A DNA stretch of 64,000 nucleotides, taken from NCBI GenBank assembly GCA_963978905.1, contig OZ022257.1, positions 43,472,203 through 43,536,202 on the forward strand, given 5' to 3'. The DNA comes from Trichostrongylus colubriformis. Lineage: Eukaryota; Nematoda; Chromadorea; Rhabditida; Trichostrongylidae. The translations under genes were made by a program, and so were the position numbers. Of the stretch, positions 49,620-59,212 are shown one piece after another; the stretch's first letter is position 1, and each line of letters opens with the position of its first letter. Under the pieces are notes generated by a model, which did no database searches, was not told where the DNA came from, and saw only the letters and a list, made by a program, of their open reading frames with translations.

Positions 49620-50088
49620 CAGGGCACTCCGGGAGTCGAGGACTCCTCGACACGGGGGTCGCACTTGACCGGACAGGAAGTGGGGGGTCGCACCTGTAGC
49701 TAAGCGATATTCATGGGAATTTCCTCAAGCCCATCGTACAGTCGATATCCGCCCCTCATACACGAAAAGAGCTATCGCTACCTCGCTGGCTGAATCGCAA
49801 ATGGGTGTAGGTCCGAGGTCTTGATAAGGTGGCCGCCATCATTTATGGGTTCGTTACGCGTTGTTTACGTTATGCTTTATAATTCAATGTTTTTTATGCT
49901 CACTTCATGTGCTTTTTTCAGGTTCGCCATACGTCGAAATCCATACGCTTTCCGTAGCAAGGTATGTTGCCTTTTTCAGATTTTGCGATATGTATTGACT
50001 GTTTTTGCTATGTTTGAATTTTTTGTGCTTCTTTTATGTGCTTTTATTACCTGCTTTTACTTTATGTTTGCTTTATCTGAAACTTTCA

Positions 50089-50474
50089 GATGCCCGCCTT
50101 CCACAGCGAGGTTGAAAAATGTTGCAGAGAGTTCTGTTCAGGGACGAGCATGACTACTGATACGACGTCCCCAGAACTGAGAAGCTCCCCCACGGCGTGG
50201 GAGAGGATTGGGGACGAACTGATGGAGAGGGTTGCTTTGTTGGTAGCGGTTTTTCGCTGCTCATGATTGCATTTCTGATTGTAAGTTTCTTCTGCTTATG
50301 TTTGTATCATTTTGCTTATGATGTTTTTTTCAGTCCTTCTGCGTATACATATACAAGAAGTACGCATGTGTCACGACGATACCCATGAACAGAGGACGAA
50401 CAGGGATTAACGCAGTTAATGATGAGTCTATTTATCATGTCCAAGATATTGAAATTGTATTTGGAGTGGATTGA
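50089..50474 (+). CDS. Single-pass membrane protein exons inside a Z element
   Basis: Two exons join in phase 0: one ending at 50280 (GSGFSLLMIAFLI, donor ATT/GTAAGT) and 50334-50474 (SFCVYIYKKYACV... ending IVFGVD and TGA). The intron is 53 nt and ends TTTTTTTCAG. The joined product has one hydrophobic segment running from FSLLMIAFLI across the junction to CVYIY, followed by Lys-Lys, as expected for a type I or tail-anchored membrane protein. Upstream, TTTCAG/ATG at 50092 opens another coding-like frame (MPAFHSEVEKCCREFC) in a different phase, so a frameshift or a missed small exon separates them. The family is unknown. The gene sits between splice-flanked modules and the mariner at 50493. 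Confidence 0.45.
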
Positions 50475-50492
50475 CTTTGTAATTAAGTATTA

Positions 50493-51391
50493 TTAGGTTG
50501 ATTCATAATAAATCGGACAAATTGACCAATTTTAATCATTGTCGTACAACTTTTTTACGACAACAGGGATTCACTTGAAATATACTACATCTTTATCGAT
50601 GACCTTCTGCCACGGTATAGGCAGATCATGGATGCCCTTGCTCCAGAAGGCCGGAAGCTGGAGCTCGAAGAAGTTGCCGAGTGCCGCCTTGACCTCGTCG
50701 CGAGTTTTGAAGTCTTGGCCGTCCAGGTGGCGTTGGCTGTGGGAGAAAAGGTGGAAATCTGAAGGGGCCAGGTCTGGGGAGTACGGTGGGTATAGAAGTA
50801 CGGTCCAACTGTACGACAGCAGCTCGGCCTTGGTCGATCTTGCGAAGTGCGGTCTGTGGAAGTAGACACGTTGTCGTGCTGGAAGTAGACAAGTGACCGC
50901 CGCCGTAGCGAACTTTGGACATTGGCCTTCAATTCTCGTAATTGACGAACGTAGACGTTGGCGGATACTGTGGCACCTTCATCGAGCAGCTCCCAGCACT
51001 CTACGCCGTGTACGCTCCACCAATCGCGGTTTTCGTCTTCGATGGAATAGTCGCCTGACGCAAACTTCGAATGCTACAACTACAGTGTACTTCTGCCGGG
51101 GGCATGCTCCTTGTGAACTTCTATCAGACGTCTGCCGATATCCGCGGGTTCCTGGCCAGATAGCGATATAAATAGTATGACGTTGCGGATGTGGTCTCTG
51201 GACCGCTTGAAATCGTGCGGCATTGTGGCGGAATGAATTTACTTTGGAGTGATTATTTTGCGGTACTTTGAAGAGCTTTTCATACTCATTCCAACGGTAC
51301 CTCGCGCGTCCATTTTCGTTAATTCGTTACTGAGTTATGATCTCTAGAAATCATCACTACCATTTGTCCGATTTATTATGAATCAACCTAA
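50493..51391 (-). mobile_element. Short mariner derivative, copy 1
   Basis: 899 bp with TA at both sides (50491-50492, 51392-51393) and terminal repeats TTAGGTTGATTCATAATAAA and its complement. The minus strand keeps transposase pieces (VYFQHDN, DENR then WSVHGVE). The middle part carrying the first catalytic aspartate is deleted at the same junction as in the copy at 62031-62913. Further frame breaks are present. Confidence 0.88.
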
Positions 51392-51756
51392 TATAAAGTG
51401 AAGTTCTCTATATTTGTAGTGAAATACTGTTTCTGGAGTGATTTTTTTTGTAAGTATAATGAAATTTTGTGTATGAAGTGAATTTTGTTGTAGTTGTAGC
51501 GCTGTATCGTATTTAAAGCGCACTTTATTTTGTTTATTGCGCTTCTTGATGAAATGAAGATAAATATTTGTGTTTCTATTTGTAACATTTATTTACAAAT
51601 GACAATACAAGTACAGAAAACATGAATATAACAGACATACGTAATGAAAAACATTTCGGTGCTGTAGAAGACAGAAAGGGGGGTCGTATTTGAGGACCTC
51701 AAGAGGGGGGGTCGCATTGAAGGGACCATTTTCCCCGACACCTGAGAGTGCCCTGA

Positions 51757-52219
51757 GTGACACTCCCTCATGGAAAGAGCTCCTTTTCTTCATAGACAAG
51801 CTTTCATGGCGTGAAGACCTCGTTTTAACGCTCTTTCTGGGTACACTGCTCTATCAAAATTTCTACTAAATGCTTAAATCTATGCTCAATGCTTAAACGT
51901 GCTAAAGCTGGAGATTTCTGGTGCGATGACTTCGAAAACCTTTGTGTAATTCTCCGTTGAAAGGGAGCGATAGGGGAAATTCAGACGAACAGTGAAAAAT
52001 GTAATGAGTTTGAAAGTCGAGTTGCTTAGCAACACGATGGTGAAGAAAAAACGGAAGGAATTTGCCACAGACCCTAGAAATAGGACCCCTTCCAACCGCC
52101 GATCCTCCATGCGGGAACCTTTCCGTCAAGAGGCGGGTAGTCCGAACAAGATTTCCATTGGCATGTTGCCAAGTAAACACGAGGGAGTGTTTGGAAATAC
52201 GACAGCATCTATTTTCTAG
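51757..52219. other. Short unique spacer between Z copies
   Basis: A 75-codon plus frame (51992-52219) ends in TAG where a plausible acceptor, TATTTTCTAG, lies. It may be intronic sequence before the interrupted exon described next. Nothing else was recognised. Confidence 0.35.
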
Positions 52220-52559
52220 GCTGAGCTTCGAGCTAAACTGCGAAAGCACGCCGCAATCAGGGCACTCCCAGGTGTCGAGGAAAATGACCGCTTCAATGCA
52301 CTCCCCCTTCTTCGAGTCGTCAAATACGAACCCCCTTTTATTATCTACAGCTCCGTAAGGTTCTATAGTCTCATTGCAAGGTGTCTCATTGCTGTTTTTG
52401 TGTGTTTGTACTGATTGCCCTCTGCAAATAAATCTTCCTAAGTTTTTATTTTTTCATTCTTCGTCTCTGGTCATCGAAATCAGCCGATATTAGAAAAACA
52501 AAGTCAGTCAACAAAAAGCACATTTTAATCAATATGTGTAATACGTTGTGGCTCCTTTT

Positions 52560-53121
52560 CCGAACAGCTTTTCCGCTTCACTCGACGTGCGGATGCGCGC
52601 TCCTGAAAAAAATACACATGCATTTATACTACTGAGCTTCAATGAGAATAACGAAACGAAAAACTGAATTCAAATAAAAAGCAGGTAATATCCATCACAA
52701 AATCTGAAAGGAAATCATAAAACCTCTTTTCCGATCAGTATTCAGCCACACTCGACGTGCGAAGGCGACACTCCTGAAAAGAGCGCTTAAAAGAAACTTA
52801 AACAATACTCAAAAATAATACAGCACATAAACAAAACGAGAAACTCAGAAAAGCAGGTGATACATCACAAAATCTAAAGAAAGAATAACAAACCCTTCTT
52901 TCCAAACAGTTTTCATTTCAATCCACGTGCGAGCGACGATCCTGAAAAAAAAGCACATAAAGAAACATAAAAGCACGCAACCATATAATAAAACAACGCA
53001 TAAACAATACGAAAAACTATGAAAAACAGTCAGTACATGTATATATATATCACAAAATCTGAAGAAAAAAAAGCAACATACCTTGCTACGGGACGAGTGT
53101 TATTTCGACGATGTGGCAAAT
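52560..53121 (-). repeat. Micro-exon-like modules in Z copy 4
   Basis: On the minus strand, one type A (53121-53081, 41 nt), one type B (from 52941), one type C (from 52773) and the terminal type (from 52602) are in the same order as in copy 3, with the same splice-like borders. Copy 3 has three type A and two type B modules, so module number varies between copies. Confidence 0.8.
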
Positions 53122-53778
53122 CTGGAAAAAAAAGCACATGAAATGAGCGTAAAAAACATTCAAACATAAAGCATCACGTATACAACACGAGAAACTGATT
53201 TCAAATAAAAAAAAACAAAGAAAATACCGACTAGAAAATCAAAAATGTGAAAATCGCAGTAACATTCGAAGCGCAAAGCAGGCCTGCGGTTGCGTCGCGG
53301 CGTGCGAACTGGTGCACGATAATCGACAAAAATGGCTGAAAGTCGCAAAAGCAGACCTTGTTTGAACCATCATAACTTTCCTCATTTTTCATCATTCAAA
53401 ACCAAAGTTGTTTTTCTGGAAGAGCTAGATTTGCTCTTTCTAAACTGTTTAAGTTGCTGCAAATATTCAGAAATGCGAGAGATACGCGAGCCGAGGTTTA
53501 GTCAAGAAAAATGAAGATTGCATGCGGGTTTTTTGACTTCTAACAGTTATAACCTTTTCGTGCCGAATGTTTTGCAATCAGTTTTTCGGTTAGTAGTTCG
53601 TCACACAAAGAGCGTTCAACGCCTCCTTAAAAGCAGCCCCATGCTTTCTAAACAGTTTTGCTTTCTAAAACTTGCTCTGGGTATGCGCTATGCCTCCTAC
53701 TTTCGCATTAGATGTGACTGGATGGGCAATAGATGTAACTAGAAGGGTTGTTGGCCTATTAAGATGATCTCGTGCGGC

Positions 53779-54315
53779 GGGAAGAGGGAAAAACTCACCG
53801 GTGTGACGTCACCACGCACGCACCGTATGCGGTGCGTGCGTGGTGACGTCACAGCCACCGCGAGACGCGACGGTGTGCGATGGCTTGCGCTACAAACATT
53901 GTGCTTCAATGATGATAGCCTTGCTGTCACTTTACCAAAGTCTTGAAATCGCTAGCACTTCTTTACTCTGTGGTTCCCCGCATGGTTATACATCGCCGCA
54001 CAAACAATGCACAAACAGGACGGAGCACAAACAACCTCCTGAAACTTCTACATCATTGGGCTGAGGCGAATCCATACGGCTAAACAGGATAGCCACCTTA
54101 AAAAAGGGCTAGCTCTCCAACCTGTTATATGTCAGTCGAAGCAGCAAAGCTTGCCACCTCATTATGTGCTCGGCCTTAGCAATATACCAACAAGGTTATT
54201 CTCAATGAAGTGGAATGGTAGGGGCGCAGGCCATCGCTAACCGTCGCGCCGCGCGGGGGCTGTGACGTCACCCGGCACGCGCCGCATGCGCGCCGGTAAG
54301 TTTTTCCGTGGAGCC
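53779..54315. mobile_element. Mutator-like MITE with 9-bp target duplication
   Basis: The element is flanked by TCGTGCGGC (53770-53778) and TCGTGTGGC (54316-54324). The uninterrupted site is at 48732-48740 in Z copy 3, which proves the insertion. The ends share GGAAAAACTCACCGG or a variant, and inverted similarity extends about 110 bp inward. A 9-bp duplication and long inverted ends fit Mutator-like MITEs. There is no coding capacity. Confidence 0.85.
53803..53852. repeat. 50-bp perfect palindrome with CRE-like motifs
   Basis: 23-nt arms (starting GTGACGTCACCACGCACGC) around a 4-nt TATG centre. Each arm contains TGACGTCA, the binding site of CREB/ATF-type bZIP dimers. A similar but imperfect half-palindrome lies at the other end of the same MITE (about 54260-54300). 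Confidence 0.93.
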
Positions 54316-55928
54316 TCGTGTGGCTATAGGACATACATTTGTGGCTTCCGCTTTAGGGATCAGCCATGCACTGCTCTCCTGCCACAAGCTGCAGATAACA
54401 TTGAAACGGTGTTCCACGATGCGAGTGGTCAGTGAATACTCTTTGAACGTTCAATGTTCTAGTGAACAGTGAACACACAAGTGCACGCTCCATTAAGCAA
54501 AGTATATTCGACTACATCGCAATTATATTGCATTAATGCTTGTTCATCTCTCCTTTTTCGCTGTTTTTTTGTGGATGTGAATGCGCTGTGAATACGCCAC
54601 CCAAGTTTTAACGAGATTTCATCACTGGGCTTTGCCACTGCTCGGCCTACACAATTTGTGGAGCTTGCGCTGAGCGAAGGATGCGGAAGCAGGGACGCTG
54701 CCTCAATCTGAACCTCAACGATTATGGAATACTTGTCCTGGAAACTAAGTCAATTTGGGTGAGATACTATTCTCTGTCAACTAACTAGCGGTTTTGTTAC
54801 AATGTCTAATTTTCAGGCTGGCAGGCCCAGTGACTTCACTTTGATAAGTTCCGTGGACTTCAATAATCAGAAATAATCACGGAAACCTAGACATGGATTG
54901 GACGTGTTCTTCGTTGTGGGTAATTCACAGGAGGAAACTGTATGTATGGACTTCACATTTCAGGACATTAGTTATAAAACGGCAAAGTGTTCACGTGTTG
55001 TGACTGGTCTAACTGCAACAGGTCAGGAGTGCACTCGTGCGATAAGAGAATAACCAGTTTCTTCAGCAAATTGTCACAGCCATCTAGCGACGAGAGAAGT
55101 TTTCAGACAAATTTTCTCCTTGTTTTTCTCAAATCAACGAGGACCGCAACTACTTCGTAATAATTTCAGAGACTGATTCTCTCCTTTGTAAGCCATCAGG
55201 TATGTTCTCGTCATCCCCGCTAGCAGTGCCAATTGTGAACGCAGTTTTTCAACAGCGAATAGGCTCAGAAGAGGTGAAGGGAGCAGTTGAGGAGCTGAAA
55301 CCATAGATAGGCTGATGAGGTCAGCTTTACTAACTTTTAGCGCTCCATATAGTTCAACTTAAACCTGCCAACACTTATCTCCATATCAAAAATCTACTGC
55401 AGAGTTCAACACGATGAACCTACCGTTCTTACCGTTACGCCCGAAACTCTGGCCAAGCATTGGGCTGACCCATTTCATGGTCCAGGGCTTTCGGCCCACA
55501 TGCCATCAACATTTGAAACTCTGAAAGGTTTATGAAGCAGGAGGAAAAGCCATTTGTTCCAAGTATTTTTTCCACTACATGCCTCTCCGATGATAGTTGA
55601 CTCAGGATTTCAGGTACTGCACAAGACTTTGTGAAACCATATGCCCAGCTTCTATGATCTCGCATAAGCCCAGTAGCAGACCAGATGCACACGTCATACG
55701 ACTGTCAAAAGAGGATCATGAAACAGCGAAAGCAATGATCCTTTCCTCTGGTGCTCTTCGTGATGATGATAATATTGATAGAGACGTTTCATAGGGCTTC
55801 AATTTTTATTTGAACAATGTGCATTAAACAATTTACATGCACCGCTGCAACAAAATTATAAGAATTCAACAACGTGAATAACAAGCATGCTTTGCTGGAT
55901 TGCTTGTCACCATTAGACTCCGTTGATA

Positions 55929-57198
55929 TTAGGTTGTCCGAAAAGTAATGAGACAAATGCAGTGGTGAGATTCAACATTAAGTATTTTTGGACGTCGAAG
56001 TCGTGAGAGGACAAAATTCTGGAATTTAGTGTTTCAAGTCCATTACATATATGCCACCAAGGGCATATGGTCCATACTGTTTTCATCTTTCACAAACGTG
56101 CTAAAAATGGATGAGAAAAAAAGCTGTATCGGGCAGCTCTCCTTCTACACTATCGTTCAGGTAAATCCGCGGATGAGGCCCATCGGCTTTTGCTGGAAGA
56201 AATGAAGGATCAAGCACCTTCTCGAGCGACGTGCTTCAGATGGTACGGCAAGTTCGACAAAGGACGGAAATGTCTCGAAGACTGTAGTCGTTCAGGACGT
56301 CCACTGACGCGAAAGAAGCAGCTCATACTTGCCATCTGTGAGGAACGACCTAACGTTACAGTGAGCGAGCTTGCCACCTCCTCGGGTGCTCCTAAATCCA
56401 CGGTACACGATGTTCTTCGTGCGTCAGGCAAAGTGGCAAAGTTGCCTCGGGTTCTTCCGCACGCTCTCAGCTCTCACGACAAGAAGAAGCGTGTTGAAGT
56501 GTGCACTTCTCTGCTCAGCCGTCATCGCACGCTTTCCTGGATCGACTCCATCGTTACCATGGATGAGAAGTATTGTGTCTACGATAACACGGTGCGCCGA
56601 AAACATTGGGTCGACTTCGATGAATTGCCGAAACCACAGCCGAAACATCCCGATCATGACAAGAAGGAGTTGCTCTCATTCTGGTGGGATATTAAAGGCT
56701 CGGTGTTTCGGGAACTGGTTCCAACTGGTTCTATGGTCGACTCTGAAAGATTCTGTACTCAGCTGGAAAGAGAAGCTGAAATTCTGCGTAGTCGCCGTCG
56801 TGGGAGAGGCAAAATCCTACTCCTCAAGGGTAACGCCAGGCCACACACGTCGAAAAGGACTCAGAGTAAACTGAGAAAGCTGGAGATCGAACTTGTACCC
56901 CATCCACCATACTCACCAGATGTCGCTCCATCAGACTTCCACATATTTCGTTCTCTTCAATCCTTTTTTGCTGGAAAAAATTCACCAATCGGGAGGACGT
57001 CGAATTAGCTGTCAACAACTTCTTGAAGTCGAAGCCTCCGGAGTTCTTTGCTAATGGAATCAGATCTCTGCCGCAAAGATGGCAGTATGTGAAGGAACAC
57101 AATGGCGAATATTATAGTAAATGATATTGATTTGTAATAAAGTTACCGACGAATCACTGCACTACGACATTTGTCTCATTACTTTTCGGACAACCTAA
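55929..57198 (+). mobile_element. Full-length mariner inserted in Z copy 4
   Basis: 1270 bp with perfect 31-bp terminal inverted repeats (TTAGGTTGTCCGAAAAGTAA onward) and TA duplications at 55927-55928 and 57199-57200. The paralogous Z copy 2 has the single TA without the element (46152-46153). Perfect terminal repeats suggest a fairly recent insertion. Confidence 0.97.
56107..57124 (+). pseudogene. Mariner transposase, nearly intact but inactive
   Basis: The frame starts at the ATG at 56107 and loses one base-phase in the A7 run right after (56113-56119). It is then open for 272 codons: helix-turn-helix part (FRWYGKFDKG), first catalytic block VTMDEKYCVYDN, second block LLKGNARPH, third block YSPDVAPSDFHIF. 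A second 1-nt slip in the A6 run near 56980 separates the last 40 codons. The spacing is DD34D, but the second aspartate is glycine (GNARPH for DNARPH), so catalysis is lost independently of the frameshifts. The restored protein is not written out. Confidence 0.93.
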
Positions 57199-57878
57199 TA
57201 GTATGACTGGTATGGCCTAAAATGAAGATGTATTTTTCATCTCCTAGACACCGACATGTCGTTCTTGCACGCATCAATAAACGCTATGATAGCAATGCAT
57301 TCACATAAAGGTATAGTTTACGGTAATGTATCTTGGTTCTATCCGCGAGTAGATAGGCCCTTCCATAACGATGAGGTGTGTGTCATCATGGCAGTGCGAT
57401 GGTGAGTGCTTAACGCGTAACGAACCCATGAATGATGGCGGCCACCTTTTCAAGGTGGCCTACACCCATTTGCGATTCTGCCAGCGAGGAAGCGGTGGCT
57501 GTTTTCGTGTATGAGGGACAGTATCGACTGTACGATGAACTAGAGGAGATTCCCATGAAATTATCGCTTATCTACAGATGCGACCCCCCACTTCCTATCC
57601 GGTCAAGTGCAAACCCCCCCCCCCGTCGAGAAATGTTCGACTCCCGGAGTACCCTGTAGCGAATCGAAGAGCAATTGGAACGTCTACGCATCAGTCGAGA
57701 AGAGTCCGCACGGCTTGCTTTGAGAGCTATTTGGAAGCTCAGAGCGCGAAGCGTGACGCATCCACTTATTCAGAGGGAGGAGTATCGCGGTTAACGATCG
57801 TTGGTTGTCCCCGCAAAGGTCGCGATCTCCTATGTCATGAACTACCAAACATCGATAATTGGCTTTTTCGCAGACGGG

Positions 57879-57885
57879 TATAAAA
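57879..57885 (+). promoter_or_regulatory. TATA box in LTR-like repeat copy 2
   Basis: ACGGGTATAAAATGCGCCAC is in the same position as in copy 1, about 97 bp from the repeat start. Confidence 0.65.
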
Positions 57886-58411
57886 TGCGCCACGGCCAAG
57901 GGGAACCTTCAATCTCTCGACCATTCCTTGCCCCGGACTCTCCTCCTTCGACTCTCTTTTTAACCTCACTGGACGTTATCCTTGTAGTGCCTTTTCTAAG
58001 AGATTGCTAGATTCCTCGCATCCTTTGAGACTCTAAACTGCTTGCTCCTTTTGATGCCATTTTGACGCCAGCCATCGATATTGTTTGCTCCTCTTTGATG
58101 TTATTTTTGACGCTTACTCCTTTTGATGCCATTTTGGACTCTAGCCATTGATATTGCTTGCTCCCTTTTGAGGCCACATTTTTGACGCTAGCCTTGATAC
58201 TGCTTTTTCTGAGAAGTTCTTTTTTGGCTCTAAATTCTTCGCCTCTTGAAATGCTATGTTTCTGACGCTTGCTTATGATACTGCCCTTTCCCAAGAAGAC
58301 TGCCTTTTTATTCTAGAACTCTCTTGTTCCCTTTCTTTTAGTTCTGCTAGCTCTCCTTCGGATTTCCTAACGCCAATTTAATGCCGTTTTCTTTTCTCGG
58401 AGGTTCTTTTT

Positions 58412-58432
58412 GTTTAATTACCCAAGTTTGAG
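58412..58432 (+). other. SL1 spliced-leader sequence embedded in repeat copy 2
   Basis: It is identical over 21 nt to the SL1 stretch of copy 1, again preceded by a T-run and followed by GTGTTCCCG. Flanking repeat sequence differs at several positions between the copies, but this stretch does not. Confidence 0.9.
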
Positions 58433-58544
58433 GTGTTCCCGTTGAACGCAGTAAATTGTTGTGTTGCAATTGTGTGCGTGGCGCTTGGGTATCAAGTATA
58501 ACCGCGTGGCAGCTTTGATCGAGAAATCATTGGACCCGCGACTT

Positions 58545-59212
58545 CAAAGATGATGTATAAATTCGCACAACAGTGATGACGAAAGCATATGGTTTTTCTA
58601 GAACACATGCGATTTATCTTGAATGGGAAATATCTGGGAATGCAGACTGAGTGATCAGGTGAGAAAACGATGGGGAGGAAAATAGAACAATAAAAAAAGG
58701 AGACAGATGATAAAAGAAATGAAATATTTCGTCGTGTTCTATACTCGTTATTCATAATTATAGAGGCAGATCACGTCCTATCAAAAGTCGAGATCGCCTT
58801 TTAGAATAATATCGTGATCAGATTGACCGACTATTTTAGAGAGGCTGGGTTTGCAAAAGTTGATTACGAAAGAGCACCATAGGTACCGGTACCAGTGTGG
58901 GGCTCTGACCACATAGAAAAGTTATTTCAGAATAAATACCGGTCACAGCAACTGTAACGTGCTCGCGGCGGCTCCTACAAGTAGTACCCTTTCTCGAAAT
59001 TACTGTAAAGCTATACATAAACATACCATACTATCGGAATGTGAATAATGTCAGATTGACGAGTAAATGGCGTGCACTCTCGCCACCTTCTAGGAAGCCT
59101 ACTGAACAAGGGAGTCGCTAGAGGCGACCTCTAAATTACAGTAACAGTCAAGCAGTGTACAGGTTAAGAAATACATAGAAGAGCGAAGAATGAGGAAAAA
59201 ATCAGTTATCGA
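58545..59212. other. 3' flank of the acid phosphatase gene
   Basis: Only short frames. TATGTATAAATTCGC and AT-rich tracts occur. The stop of the minus-strand phosphatase gene is at 59213. No clear poly-A signal could be chosen. Confidence 0.4.

Larger units (their letters stand above)
49620..51756 (+). mobile_element. Family Z, copy 5, internally rearranged, inserted in copy 3
   Basis: The left terminus CAGGGCACTCCGGGAGTCGA is at 49620, directly after the octamer CTTTCGGC. The right terminus ACACCTGAGAGTGCCCTG ends at 51756. Inside are about 240 bp of the terminal region, one type A module (49922-49961), the membrane-protein exons, and a short mariner. The expected second octamer after 51756 is not present, so the far flank was lost or rearranged. 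Confidence 0.75.
52258..57656 (+). mobile_element. Family Z, copy 4, both termini present
   Basis: The left terminus CAGGGCACTCCCAGGTGTCG is at 52258 and the right terminus CTCCCGGAGTACCCTG ends at 57656. Without the later insertions (Mutator-like MITE 53779-54315 and mariner 55929-57198) it is about 3.6 kb and is the most complete copy here. Order: terminal region, module array (minus strand), 53160-53780 transition, a segment shared with copy 1 (54480-54941), a segment shared with copy 3 (55200-55495), a segment shared with copy 2 (55496-57656). No transposase was recognised, so it is probably non-autonomous. CAGGG ends suggest the hAT superfamily. Confidence 0.8.
52220..57789 (+). pseudogene. 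Exon split by insertion of Z copy 4
   Basis: 52220-52257, after the acceptor-like TTTTCTAG, reads AELRAKLRKHAA and breaks off in mid-codon at the Z terminus. After the element (57657-57664 would be the 8-bp target copy) the frame continues at 57665 as EEQLERLRISREESARLA and stays open to a TAA at 57796, just inside the second LTR-like repeat. The frame is kept exactly if an 8-bp duplication is removed, although the two octamers (GCCGCAAT and TAGCGAAT) no longer match well. The product is a basic coiled-coil-like helix of unknown family. Whether it belonged to a host gene or to an older retroelement is open. Confidence 0.5.
57783..58544 (+). mobile_element. LTR-like repeat carrying an SL1 sequence, copy 2
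   Basis: Same order and ends as 25145-25919: TATCGCGGTTA start, TATA box at 57879, minisatellite-like middle, SL1 stretch, TGGACCCGCGACTT end. It lies directly after the split exon, whose frame runs into its first bases. The copy lacks the 12-G run of copy 1. Confidence 0.72.

Noticed and set aside
57783..58544. 3' LTR of the nearby BEL/Pao element
   Set aside because: The BEL/Pao copy is 24 kb away and ends in family Z. The repeat has no TG...CA ends and is not found at either end of that element.
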